Shown piece by piece: positions 1 through 8,221 of a DNA stretch of 14,974 nt (position 1 is the stretch's first letter; each line of letters opens with the position of its first letter). This DNA is from Acidimicrobiaceae bacterium (GTDB lineage Bacteria; Actinomycetota; Acidimicrobiia; Acidimicrobiales; RAAP-2), in assembly GCA_003152555.1 (NCBI GenBank), contig PMAL01000026.1:5323-20296 (forward strand), written 5' to 3'. The notes beneath the pieces were generated by a model that worked only from the letters and a program-made list of their open reading frames with translations, had not been told where the DNA came from and did not search any database. A program made the position numbers and the translations under genes.

Positions 1-3000
1 GTCTCGGTGCCGGTCGTGTCACTGGTGGGGTCGAAGGCCACGGCGAGCAAGGTCAGTCCCGCGCTCTCGAACCCCGAGCCGGTAATCGTGAGCGTGTTGG
101 TGCCCGTCAGTGGACCGCCCGTCGGGTTGAGCGCGTCAATCACCGGGGCGCCAAAGGTGTAGTTGGCGTCGTCGGGCTGTGCGGGAGTCGCGTCCACGGG
201 GCTACCCGGCGTGGCGACGTCGTTGAACGAGACGTCAACGTCGGCTTCCAAGGTGCTCGCCCCGTCGGCGGCGGTGGTGGCGTCGGGCGCCGTCACGGTG
301 ATCTCGGTGTCCGAGATAACGACGGGATCAAGCCCCACGAGGGCGTTCGCACCCCCGGTGTCGCCCGACGGCTCGAAACTGACCTGGTCGATCGTGAACC
401 CGGTGCCTTCGAAGCCCGTGCCGGTAATCGTGAGCGAATTGCCACCCGCCAGCGGACCGCCGTGGGTCACCGAGGTGATCACCGGTCCGCCAAAGAGATA
501 GTTGGTGTCGCTGCCCTCGCCGGTGTCCGCGGTGATCGGGGTGCCACCGATCTCGGCGTCGGTGAACGAGACGGTCACCGTGGACGCCAGAGAGTCCTTG
601 CCGTCCGCGGCCGTCGTGGCGTCGGGGGCGGTGACGGTTAACTCAGTGTCGGACACCACCACGGGATCGAGTCCCACGAGGGCGTCGCCCCCGGTGTCGC
701 CCGACGCAGTGAAACTGACCTGGTCGAGGGTGAAACCGGTGTCCTCGAAGCCGGTGCCGGTGATGGTGACTTTGTTGCCACCGTCCAGGGCTCCTGATGC
801 GGGATCGAGCGAGTCGACCGTCGGCGCGCCGAAGGTGTAGTCGAGCAGGGCGTCGTCGTCGTTGGCTGGCTGGGCGACGACGGTGTCGCCCGCATCGCTG
901 GTGTCGGCGAAGGTCACCGACATCGTGGTCTCGAGGGTTGGTTGACCCCCGGCGTCAGCCGTCGCGTCCGGCGCGGTGACGGTGATCTCGGTGTTGGACA
1001 CCACCACCGGGTCGAGTCCCGTGATGGCGTCGCCCTCGTCGGCGCCCGACGTTGGATCGAACGTGACCGAGTCGAGGTCGAGCCCCTCCTCGTCAAAGCC
1101 CGTGCCGGTGATGGTGATGGTATTGCCACCACTGAGCGAACCAAAAGTGGGGCTCAGCGAGCTGACCGTCGGCGCGCCGTAGGTGTAGCTGGCGTCCGCC
1201 TCGCTGGAGGGCACGGCAACGATGGTCGTGCCCGGGGCGCTCGAACTGGTGAAGTCCACGTCCACGAAGGTGCTGAGGAACGACGCGTCGCCGGCCAGCA
1301 CGCTCGCGTCGGGCACGGCGACGGTGATCTCGGTGTCCGAGACCACGTCGACGTTGGTGGCGGCGAGGTCTCCGGTGCCCTCGACGGCACCCACCGGGTC
1401 AAACGTCACCTTGCTCAAGGTGAGGCCCTCGTCCGTGAACCCCGAACCAGTGATCGTGATGGTGTTGCCACCCGCCAGTGGACCCACGTTCGGGCTGAGC
1501 GAGTCAATCACCGGCGCGCCGAACGTGTAGTTGAGCAGCCCGACGTCGGGGGTCTGGGCCGGGGCGTCGAATGGCGTATCCGGGTTCTGCGGGTCCGTGA
1601 AGTCCACGACCAGGGTGGTCGCGAGACTCGAGGCGCCGTTGGCAGCCGCGCTCGCGTCGGGGGCGGTGACGGTGATCTCGGTGTCCGAGAGCACTTGGGC
1701 ATCAAGCCCGGCAATGGGAGCAGTGCCCTCGGTGTCGCTGGTGGGCTCAAAGCCCACCGAGTCCAGGGTGAATCCGGCGTCTTGGAACCCCGAGCCGGTG
1801 ATCGTGATCGTGTTGCCACCGTCCAGACTTCCCGAGCTGGGCGAAATGGAGTCGATCACCGGGGATTCGAAGGTGTAGACGTCGGCGTCCTCGGCGCTCG
1901 GCGGCGCCAGGATGGGCGTGTCGGACTCGCTGGGGTCGGTGAAGGAGACCTCGACGGTGGTCGCGAAGTTGCTGTCATCCCCGGCGGCCGTCGTGGCGTC
2001 GGGCGCGGTGACGGTGATCTGCGTGTCCGAGACCACGACCGCGTCAAGACCGTCGATCGGTGTCGCGCCGGCACCGCTCGGGTCGAACGCGACCTGGTCG
2101 AGCGTGAAACCCGCGTCTTGGAAACCCGAGCCGGTGATCGTGACGCTGTTGCCGCCATCGACCGGTCCGTGGTCGGGCGAGAGTGAATCCAGCACCGGGG
2201 CCCCGAACGCGTAGGTGTCGTCGGCGGGCGTGGGGGTACTCGCCTCAATTGGATTATCCGGGGCGGCCGAAGAAGTAAAGAACAGGCCCACGTCGGTGTC
2301 GAGCGTGGTGGCACCATCCGCCGCGCCGGTCGCGTCGGGCGCGGTGACCGTGATCTCGGTGTCCGAGACCACGCTCGGATTGGTGCCGTCGAGGGCGTCC
2401 CCGCCGCCCACGGGACTGAACGTCACGGTGTCGAGCGTCAGCCCGGCGTCTTGGAAACCCACGCCGGTGATGGTGACGACGTTGCCACCGGCGAGCGGGC
2501 CGCCGGTGGGCGCGACCAAGTCCAGTTGGGGCTCCTCAAAGGTATACGCGTCGTCCTGGGGATTCGCCTCCGTCGCGTCCACTGGGGTCGAGTCCTCGGC
2601 GTTGGTGAAGGAGGCATCTATTTCGGTCGCGAGCGAGCTCTCCCCGTCGAGTTGGGCCGTCACGTCGGGGGCGGTGACGGTGATCTCACTGTCGGAGACC
2701 ACCACCGCGTTGAGACCATCGATCGGCGTCGCGTCACCTCCCGTGGGGTCGAAGGTGACGCCGTCCAGGCTGAAGCCCGCGTCTTGGAAACCGGCGCCCG
2801 TGATGGTGATTGTGTTGCCGCCACCGTTGGGGCCGTTGTCGGGCGAGACCGAGTCAATCACCGGCGCGCCGAAGGAGTAGGAGGAGTCGCTCTCGGTCGT
2901 CGCGACGGCGCGCACCGGGGTGCCGGGGTCCGCAGAATTGTTAAAGGACACGTGGACGTTGGTCGCGAATTCGCCGTCGTCCCCGGCGGCCGTCGTGGCG

Positions 3001-5275
3001 TCGGGCGCGATGACGGTGATCTCGGTGTCGGACACCACGACCGCGTTGAGGCCCCCAAGGGCCTCGCTGCCGTCGGTGTCCGTGCTCGGATCGAAGGTGA
3101 CCGCGCTCAGCGAGAGCCCGGAGGCCGCGAAGCCCGATCCGGTGATGGTCACGCTATTGCCGCCGGCGAGCGGGCCCGAGTTGGGCGCGACCGAGCTCAG
3201 CACCGGCGCGCCGAAGGTGTAATCATTGTCACCCGTCGCGGCCGGGACGGCCTTGATGGACGTGTCGGGCTCGTCGGGATTGTCAAAGGCGACGTCCACT
3301 TCTGCGTCGAGCAGGCCCTTGCCCGCCGCCGCGGCCGTGGCGTCGGGCACCGTGACGGTGATCTCGGTGTCGGATACGACGACCGCGTTCAAACCGTCAA
3401 TGGCCTCGCTGTGAGTGGTATCGGTGTCGGGATCAAAGGCGACGTGGAGCAAGTTGAGCCCCGAGTCTGAGAACCCCGACCCGGTGATGGTGAGCGTGTT
3501 GCCGCCTCCGAGCGGCCCCGACGAGGGTGTCATTGAATCAATGACGGGAGCGCCGAACGTATAGTCATTGTCACCCGTCGCGGCGGGCACCGCCTTAATG
3601 GGCGTGCCGCCTTCGGAGCCGTCACTAAAGGAGACGCCGACCTGGGTCTCGAGCAGGCTCTTGGCGTCCGCCGCGTCCGTGGCGTCGGGTGCGGTCACCG
3701 TGATCTCCGTGTCCGAGACCACCGTGGCGTCGACACCCTCAATGATGCTAGAGCCAGCAGTATCACTCGTCGGATCGAAGCCCACCGTGTCCAGGGTGAG
3801 CCCCTCGGTCTCGAATCCCGAGCCGGTAATGGTCACGGTATTGCCGCCGTCGAGGGCACCGCTCGCCGGGCTCACCAAGTCGATAATTGGTGCACCAAAG
3901 GTATAACTCAGGAGGCCCACGTTGGCCGTTTTTGGCAGGGCCTGAATCGTAGAACCACCGGCGTCAGTAAAATCGACGAAGATGTCGCTGTCGAGCGTGC
4001 TCTGGCCGTCCGCACTTTGCGTCGCGTCGGGCGCGGTCACGGTGATCTCGGTATTAGACACCAACACCGGGTCATCGCCCGCAATGCCGTCGGTTCCTCC
4101 CGTGTCGGAGTCCGGGTCGAAGGACACGCTGAGCAGGCTCAGTCCAGGAGCGGTAAATCCCGATCCGGTAATGGTGACGGTATTGCCGCCCGCTAATGGA
4201 CCGGCGCCCGGCGATATAGAGTCAATTTCCGGAACACCGAAGACGTAGTCCGAATCGCTCGGCGACGCCGGCAGCGCCTCAATGGCCCCGCCCTCAGCGC
4301 CGTCGGTGAATGAGGCCGTGATTACTGTCTCGACACTGAGCGTCACAACTGCGAACTCACTCGCGTCGGGAGCAACGACCGTCATCTCGGTATCGGACAC
4401 CACGACCGCGTCGGTGCCATCGATGGCGTCAGCGCCGTCGGTATCACCCGATGGATCGAAGCTGATCTTGTTGAGCGTGAGCCCGCCGTCCTGGAATCCG
4501 GAACCCGTGATGGTGACGGTATTACCTCCCGTCAGCGGGCCCACGCGTGGGCTCACCGAGTCAATCACGGGGACGCCGAACGTGTAGTTAAGGAGGCCAA
4601 TACCGAGCGTCGCGGGAACGGCTTGTATGGGGTTGGCCCCGTCGGCGGGGTCCGTGAAGAACACCAACACGTTGGCCAGTAACGTCAACGCTCCCGCGGC
4701 GTCAACGGTCATGTCGGGCGCGGTGACCGTTATCTCGGTGTCAGAGACCACCGTGGCGCTCGTCCCGGGATTAAGTAACGAGCCATCAGTGTCAGAGTTC
4801 GGATCAAAATCCACGGACTGCAAAGAAAGTCCCGCGTCTTCGAATCCCGAACCGGTGATGGTCACCGTCGTGCCGCCAATGAGCGGACCGGATCCGGGTG
4901 CAATTGAGTCAATCACCGGGGCACCGAAGGTGTAGTCGGTGTCGTCCGAAGAACCCGACAACGACGTGACAGTGACGTCCGAGTCCTCTGAGTCGGTAAA
5001 GGACGCAGTGATCTGGGATTCGAGGATACTTTTGCCATCCGCCGCAGCGGTGGCGTCCGGTGCGGTAACGGTTATCTCGCTGTCGGACACCACTGTCGCG
5101 TCAACGCCGTAAATCACCTCGGAGCCGTCGGTGTCGCCCACCGGATCAAAACTCACGTAATCGAGCGCGAGCCCGGTATCCTCGAATCCCGACCCATCGA
5201 TCGTCACGGTATTGGCGCCGTCGAGCGGTCCACCGGCCGGAGTAACGAGGTCAATGGTCGGCGTTGGCGGGAGCG
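1..5275 (-). repeat. Tandem IPT/TIG-domain units, 15 complete plus 1 partial
   Basis: Within the giant protein, the strand motif YTFGAPVIDS or a variant recurs on the minus strand near 4937, 4589, 4250, 3905, 3563, 3221, 2881, 2548, 2215, 1879, 1531, 1183, 842, 503 and 164. That is a period of 333-348 bp (111-116 residues). The first unit begins near 5275 with PTIDLVTPAGGPLDG and lacks the YTF strand. Each unit has a glycine turn (GGPLxGGNTVTITGSGF), a long strand (LTLDxVSFDPxSDT), GLDAVVVSDTEITVTAPDA, then a linker with VSFTD. Linkers come in at least two types: D-D-x-Y and GLLN/LLD-Y. The unit starting at 164 is cut by the window edge. The family assignment comes from these motifs, not from a profile search. 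Confidence 0.88.
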
Positions 5276-6740
5276 TGGTCGTTTCGATGAGGCCGTAAAG
5301 CGCCCCGTCGGCGCCGTAGTAGTAACCGACGCCGACGCACGTCGTTGAGATGCACGACACTCCCGAGAGGGACACCGGGACCCCAGCAGAAGTGGAGAGT
5401 GCTGGGGTGAGACCACCCGTGGGGGCGCTCGCCGTGGTCCACGTCCAGACGCCGCCCGACTGGACCCCCGTTTCGAATAGGGCTTTAAAGCCAGTAGCGA
5501 TGACGCAATACACCGTCGAGTCGCAGGAGATCGATTCTGCGTCATAGAATTCTTGGGTGGTGGGAATAGTATTTATTACCCAGGTCCACCCATTTTGCGA
5601 GAGAGTGCCAGTTTCGACGAGGTCGCCGTCGTTTGTTCCCCCTTGGCCCGCGATAACGCACGACACCGACGACGGGCACGACACGGCGTTGAAGTTGTAA
5701 TAACTCGGCGGCGTGGGCGGGGTGGGGTTGGTCGCTACCCAACTCCACTCGCCGCCGAAAAGGTCACCGGTCACAATCATGCCGTCCTGGCCGAAGCTAC
5801 CGTCTTCGTAGGATCCCACGGCGACACACTCGGTGGACGACGAGCACGACACCGCGCTCAACGAGGGCGTGGCGTCATTACTGACAGGACCGAGGGCCGG
5901 GCTCAGGAGGCTCATCGACATCGAGTTCTGCACCCACGATCCAGAACTATTGGTCAAAATGATCGGCTGAGAGTACTGAGACGGGTCACCGTCGACAAGA
6001 CTGTTGTAGTAACCGGTGGCGACGCACGACTCGCCCGAGCACGACACCGAAGAAAGAACCGCCGCGCCGTAGAACGTACCGTCACCGGTGTAGAGCGGCG
6101 GATTGGTCATTTGACTGAGTGAGAGGGAGCTTGACGTCCAAGACCACATGCCCCCGGAGTACGTTCCGCTCTCGATGATGCCGTCGCCGCCAGCGTTGTC
6201 GCTGTCGGTGCCGTCGGTGTATTGCCCTACCGCAGTACAGGACGTTGCTGTCCCACACGATACTGATTGGAGCGACACATAGCCGTCGGCCTCAAGGGTT
6301 TGAGTCTCGAAGACCGGATCAAGGCCGCCATCGGGAGCGGTTTGTGCCGTCCACTGCCACGTACCGTTCGACAATGTCCCGGCTTCAATCAGACCAAGCT
6401 CGCCCTCAACAGGGCCATCGGACGAGTAGGCGTAGTAGCCCACGGCGACGCACGAAGTGGCCGTCGCGCAAGAGACACTACTGATATGCACCACGCTGGA
6501 CGCGGAGCCGGTCAGCGCGGGCGGATTAAGGCCCGTGGTTGGGGCAGTGCTCGGGTTCCACGTCGCCGCGGCACCTGACGTTCCCGGGCTCAATGCCACC
6601 ACCGACGCCGCCGCCACGATCGTCGTGAGCGCACCCGCCAACAAGACCACCACCGAGAGCTCGGTGCAGAGCGCCCGGAGGCGACGTAGGCCCCCACGCA
6701 GGCGTTCGTGTCCACGATTCGTTGGCAACTGGCCCTTCAC
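1..6740 (-). CDS. Giant secreted IPT/TIG-repeat surface protein (3' end outside window)
   Basis: The minus-strand frame is open from 6902 to the left edge; I checked every possible in-frame stop by hand. A GTG at 6740 gives 2,246 codons in the window with no stop yet. GTG 6746 or TTG 6728 are alternatives, and no start has a strong Shine-Dalgarno. Residues 1-50 look like a signal peptide: an Arg-rich n-region (RGHERLRGGLRRLRAL), a hydrophobic core (LSVVVLLAGALTTIVAAA), then Ala-rich sequence. Residues of about 80-480 hold seven VSC-x(4-6)-C-AVG-type repeats with GLIE.GTL..G.W.WT cores. From about residue 488 come tandem units of about 113 residues containing TITGSGF, SDTEITVTAPDA and YTFGAPVIDS, typical of IPT/TIG Ig-like folds. 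Such proteins are extracellular and are thought to act in adhesion or surface layers. The cell anchor would be in the missing C-terminus. The LuxR stub just upstream is a candidate regulator. Confidence 0.9.
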   Translation of the reverse strand, partial: MKGQLPTNRGHERLRGGLRRLRALCTELSVVVLLAGALTTIVAAASVVALSPGTSGAAATWNPSTAPTTGLNPPALTGSASSVVHISSVSCATATSCVAVGYYAYSSDGPVEGELGLIEAGTLSNGTWQWTAQTAPDGGLDPVFETQTLEADGYVSLQSVSCGTATSCTAVGQYTDGTDSDNAGGDGIIESGTYSGGMWSWTSSSLSLSQMTNPPLYTGDGTFYGAAVLSSVSCSGESCVATGYYNSLVDGDPSQYSQPIILTNSSGSWVQNSMSMSLLSPALGPVSNDATPSLSAVSCSSSTECVAVGSYEDGSFGQDGMIVTGDLFGGEWSWVATNPTPPTPPSYYNFNAVSCPSSVSCVIAGQGGTNDGDLVETGTLSQNGWTWVINTIPTTQEFYDAESISCDSTVYCVIATGFKALFETGVQSGGVWTWTTASAPTGGLTPALSTSAGVPVSLSGVSCISTTCVGVGYYYGADGALYGLIETTTLPPTPTIDLVTPAGGPLDGANTVTIDGSGFEDTGLALDYVSFDPVGDTDGSEVIYGVDATVVSDSEITVTAPDATAAADGKSILESQITASFTDSEDSDVTVTSLSGSSDDTDYTFGAPVIDSIAPGSGPLIGGTTVTITGSGFEDAGLSLQSVDFDPNSDTDGSLLNPGTSATVVSDTEITVTAPDMTVDAAGALTLLANVLVFFTDPADGANPIQAVPATLGIGLLNYTFGVPVIDSVSPRVGPLTGGNTVTITGSGFQDGGLTLNKISFDPSGDTDGADAIDGTDAVVVSDTEMTVVAPDASEFAVVTLSVETVITASFTDGAEGGAIEALPASPSDSDYVFGVPEIDSISPGAGPLAGGNTVTITGSGFTAPGLSLLSVSFDPDSDTGGTDGIAGDDPVLVSNTEITVTAPDATQSADGQSTLDSDIFVDFTDAGGSTIQALPKTANVGLLSYTFGAPIIDLVSPASGALDGGNTVTITGSGFETEGLTLDTVGFDPTSDTAGSSIIEGVDATVVSDTEITVTAPDATDAADAKSLLETQVGVSFSDGSEGGTPIKAVPAATGDNDYTFGAPVIDSMTPSSGPLGGGNTLTITGSGFSDSGLNLLHVAFDPDTDTTHSEAIDGLNAVVVSDTEITVTVPDATAAAAGKGLLDAEVDVAFDNPDEPDTSIKAVPAATGDNDYTFGAPVLSSVAPNSGPLAGGNSVTITGSGFAASGLSLSAVTFDPSTDTDGSEALGGLNAVVVSDTEITVIAPDATTAAGDDGEFATNVHVSFNNSADPGTPVRAVATTESDSSYSFGAPVIDSVSPDNGPNGGGNTITITGAGFQDAGFSLDGVTFDPTGGDATPIDGLNAVVVSDSEITVTAPDVTAQLDGESSLATEIDASFTNAEDSTPVDATEANPQDDAYTFEEPQLDLVAPTGGPLAGGNVVTITGVGFQDAGLTLDTVTFSPVGGGDALDGTNPSVVSDTEITVTAPDATGAADGATTLDTDVGLFFTSSAAPDNPIEASTPTPADDTYAFGAPVLDSLSPDHGPVDGGNSVTITGSGFQDAGFTLDQVAFDPSGAGATPIDGLDAVVVSDTQITVTAPDATTAAGDDSNFATTVEVSFTDPSESDTPILAPPSAEDADVYTFESPVIDSISPSSGSLDGGNTITITGSGFQDAGFTLDSVGFEPTSDTEGTAPIAGLDAQVLSDTEITVTAPDASAAANGASSLATTLVVDFTDPQNPDTPFDAPAQTPDVGLLNYTFGAPVIDSLSPNVGPLAGGNTITITGSGFTDEGLTLSKVTFDPVGAVEGTGDLAATNVDVVSDTEITVAVPDASVLAGDASFLSTFVDVDFTSSSAPGTTIVAVPSSEADASYTYGAPTVSSLSPTFGSLSGGNTITITGTGFDEEGLDLDSVTFDPTSGADEGDAITGLDPVVVSNTEITVTAPDATADAGGQPTLETTMSVTFADTSDAGDTVVAQPANDDDALLDYTFGAPTVDSLDPASGALDGGNKVTITGTGFEDTGFTLDQVSFTASGDTGGDALVGLDPVVVSDTELTVTAPDATTAADGKDSLASTVTVSFTDAEIGGTPITADTGEGSDTNYLFGGPVITSVTHGGPLAGGNSLTITGTGFEGTGFTIDQVSFEPSGDTGGANALVGLDPVVISDTEITVTAPDATTAADGASTLEADVDVSFNDVATPGSPVDATPAQPDDANYTFGAPVIDALNPTGGPLTGTNTLTITGSGFESAGLTLLAVAFDPTSDTTGTE
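5290..6500 (-). repeat. Seven paired-cysteine VSC..C.AVG repeats (N-terminal module)
   Basis: Seven copies of a motif like VSCxxxxxCVAVGxY lie near 6475, 6262, 6046, 5856, 5685, 5530 and 5358, spaced 155-216 bp. Most are followed by a LIE-x-GTLSGGTWxWT-like strand pair. Each copy keeps two cysteines four to six residues apart, consistent with a disulfide per repeat outside the cell. Similar repeats are common in large secreted actinobacterial proteins, and a beta-propeller-like fold is a reasonable guess. The last copies (SISC...VIATG; VSCISTTCVGVG) are the most divergent and lead directly into the first IPT unit. Confidence 0.75.
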
Positions 6741-6830
6741 CCCCACATCACGCCCACTTTCAATAGCGCGACTGAGACCTCGGGGTCGACGGCCGGCGTC
6801 ACCATCATGGGTGTTGATGAGCGAAATTGC

Positions 6831-6850
6831 AATACGCCAAACGGCGTATT
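6831..6850. promoter_or_regulatory. Inverted repeat between the LuxR stub and the giant gene
   Basis: AATACGCC (6831-6838) and GGCGTATT (6843-6850) are perfect inverted arms around AAAC. On the minus strand the stem can extend: GCGAAATACGCC pairs with GGCGTATT...TCGC if a six-base bulge is allowed. It lies about 80 bp after the LuxR stub's stop and about 90 bp before the giant gene's GTG. No T-run follows on the minus strand, so a regulator-binding site or mRNA structure is more likely than an intrinsic terminator. Its function is inferred from position only. Confidence 0.5.
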
Positions 6851-6931
6851 TCGCGGTCGCTCCGGCGTTCGAGCACCGCTCAGGTGAACCGTCCCCGAGC
6901 GTTCATCTCGCGTTCATGAGGGGGGCCTCAA

Positions 6932-7219
6932 TCAGCGCTCCAGGATATCGAGTACGAAGGCGGTGCGCCGTCCTCGGCCCCGCACGCCGAGTTTCACGTA
7001 GATGTTGTCTAAGTGCTTCTTCACGGTGGTCGGCGACACGTGCAGGGCCTGTCCAATCGCGGCGTTGGTCTCACCCCTGATCACGTAGTCAACAATCTGC
7101 GCTTCGCGCGCCGTGACGCCCAGGGCGTCCAGGCTCTTGTGACGCAGCTTTCGTCGCTCTTCACGTAACAGCAGCGCCGCGGGGTAGGGGGCGCGACCCG
7201 GCAGGTATCGCAGCAGCAT
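6932..7219 (-). CDS. LuxR/GerE-type HTH regulator, probably N-terminally truncated
   Basis: This 95-residue ORF carries a GerE-type helix-turn-helix at residues 33-93: LGVTAREAQIVDYVIRGETN, AAIGQALHVSPTTVKKHLDN, IYVKLGVRGR. It should bind DNA. Residues 1-25 (LLRYLPGRAPYPAALLLREE) resemble the last strand of the sensory domain that normally precedes this linker and HTH in larger LuxR-family proteins. There is no receiver or ligand domain, and an in-frame TGA lies only about 15 codons before the ATG. Full-length relatives are usually 200 residues or more, so this is either a genuine DNA-binding-only protein or a 5'-truncated remnant. No clear ribosome site precedes the ATG. The giant surface protein gene follows in the same direction 191 bp later and is the obvious candidate target. 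Confidence 0.75.
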   Translation of the reverse strand: MLLRYLPGRAPYPAALLLREERRKLRHKSLDALGVTAREAQIVDYVIRGETNAAIGQALHVSPTTVKKHLDNIYVKLGVRGRGRRTAFVLDILER

Positions 7220-7261
7220 CCGTCGACGCTGAATTACACGCTGCGGACGTTTTAAGAATCC

Positions 7262-7280
7262 TTGTCACTTAACCTGACAA
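7262..7280. promoter_or_regulatory. Dyad TTGTCA-N7-TGACAA upstream of the LuxR stub
   Basis: TTGTCA (7262-7267) and TGACAA (7275-7280) are perfect 6-bp inverted arms around CTTAACC, 43-61 bp upstream of the stub's ATG. LuxR-type proteins often bind such dyads, so self-regulation is plausible. This is inference from symmetry and position. Confidence 0.4.
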
Positions 7281-7534
7281 TTCGGCGACCATAGCGGACA
7301 TCTTTCAAACCTTTCGGGCTCGTCAATGAACTCGTGGAGGGTTCCAACCACGAGGACTCGTAACCACCTCCCTCTCCGATGAGCACGCTGATTGAATGAA
7401 ACCAATTTCGCGAGTCACTCCGTACGTGAGAAACACGAAGATCGGACTCGACAAACTTTCGATGCCCCGGGGCCGCGCTACGCGACCGTTGCGGAGCGTC
7501 AAATTCAAGAAGGCCGAGTCACGAAGTGCTTGTC

Positions 7535-7551
7535 GTAGCACGTCGTGCTAC
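7535..7551 (+). promoter_or_regulatory. Operator-like dyad overlapping the antitoxin promoter
   Basis: GTAGCAC (7535-7541) and GTGCTAC (7545-7551) are perfect inverted arms around GTC. The right arm overlaps a TACACT hexamer (7549-7554) that fits the actinobacterial TANNNT -10 pattern. Only six bases separate that hexamer from the antitoxin ATG, so transcription would start at or near the A of ATG, giving a leaderless mRNA. Type II antitoxins usually repress their own operon through such dyads. Confidence 0.55.
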
Positions 7552-7560
7552 ACTCAGGTG

Positions 7561-7815
7561 ATGGACCGAGAGATTACTCAGCGCCAACTCCGTAACGACA
7601 GTGGGGAGATCATGCGAGGTTTAGATGAAGGCCACACCTACGTGGTGACGCGCAACGGCGTTCCCGTCGGAGAGCTCACTCCCCTGCGCCGGCACCGCTT
7701 TGTTAATACCGAAGCTGTCATCGCGACCTTCAAGGGGGCACCCAGCGTCGACTTGAATCGTCTGCGCTCCGATCTCGACGACGTGGCGTCACAGGATACG
7801 GAACCCCGTGTCTGA
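7561..7815 (+). CDS. Phd/YefM-type antitoxin
   Basis: This 84-residue protein begins MDREITQRQLRNDSGEIMRG and continues with HTYVVTRNGVPVGELTPLRR. That is the Phd/YefM pattern: an N-terminal strand-helix DNA-binding fold, the turn R-N-G-x-P-V-G-E-L, and a charged C-terminal tail (NRLRSDLDDVASQDTEPRV) likely to wrap the toxin. It should neutralise the downstream PIN toxin and repress the operon through the dyad at 7535-7551. I chose ATG 7561 over the in-frame ATG 7396 because protein homology begins here and a -10-like hexamer sits six bases upstream. There is no Shine-Dalgarno, consistent with leaderless translation. The end overlaps the toxin start by 8 bp, so the two are probably translationally coupled. 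Confidence 0.87.
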   Translation: MDREITQRQLRNDSGEIMRGLDEGHTYVVTRNGVPVGELTPLRRHRFVNTEAVIATFKGAPSVDLNRLRSDLDDVASQDTEPRV

Positions 7816-8221
7816 ACCAATTCGCCACGCACGAGGCGTCATCGACACTTCGGTCGTCATTGATCTCGAAAAGATTGACGCTGCACGCCTCCCCGTTGAA
7901 CTCGCGGTGAGTTCTTTGACGATGGCCGAACTCGCAGCTGGCCCACACGCCACCAACGATGCCGATGAACGTGCTCGACGACAGGACCGTCTTCAAAGGA
8001 CAGAGGCCGTCTTTGATCCTCTTCCTTTCGATATAGAGTCCGCTCGAGCCTACGGAAGGGTCTTCGCCGCGATCTCGGCAACTGGACGCAAGGCCCGTGG
8101 CGCGCGCGCCGTTGACCTCCTCATTGCGGCGACGGCATGTGCCACTGGTCTGCCCCTCTATACGCGCAACATCGGCGACTTTCGAGGGCTCGAAAACATT
8201 ATCGAGGTTGTCTCTATCTAA
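7808..8221 (+). CDS. vapC: PIN-domain ribonuclease toxin, VapC type
   Basis: This 137-residue protein starts at GTG 7808, inside the last codons of the antitoxin gene. It has the PIN-domain acidic centre in the expected order: D13 in GVIDTSVVIDL, E41 in SSLTMAELAAG, D103 in ARAVDLLIAATA, and D124 in YTRNIGDFRGL. These residues bind Mg2+ or Mn2+ in VapC nucleases, which cleave tRNA or rRNA and halt translation until the antitoxin returns. The length matches the family (about 130-140 residues) and all four key residues are present, so it appears intact. It pairs with a Phd-type rather than AbrB-type antitoxin, a combination common in actinobacteria. The RNA target cannot be read from sequence. 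Confidence 0.9.
   Translation: MSEPIRHARGVIDTSVVIDLEKIDAARLPVELAVSSLTMAELAAGPHATNDADERARRQDRLQRTEAVFDPLPFDIESARAYGRVFAAISATGRKARGARAVDLLIAATACATGLPLYTRNIGDFRGLENIIEVVSI

Larger units (their letters stand above)
7220..7560. other. Non-coding stretch between the LuxR stub and the toxin-antitoxin pair
   Basis: This is divergent intergenic DNA. It holds the 7262-7280 dyad upstream of the LuxR stub and the 7535-7551 dyad before the antitoxin. An in-frame upstream extension of the antitoxin (ATG 7396) and a 72-codon minus ORF (7323-7541) have no recognisable family features and are not called. It might once have held the missing 5' part of the LuxR gene, but I see no recognisable sensory-domain sequence there. 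Confidence 0.6.

Noticed and set aside
163..4935. A ladder of plus-strand ORFs of about 100 residues with repeated protein-like sequence, plus a 414-residue plus ORF (942-2186)
   Set aside because: They are antisense shadows of the IPT repeat array. The minus frame is continuous and has real domain motifs; each plus ORF ends at the TAG that is antisense to the YTF strand.
1..5275. Regular repeats of about 340 bp as a possible CRISPR or satellite array
   Set aside because: The period is protein-coding, in frame, divergent at the DNA level and matches one IPT unit.
7396..7560. Longer antitoxin from an in-frame ATG at 7396
   Set aside because: The 55 added residues show no family similarity and would overrun the dyad and -10-like hexamer.
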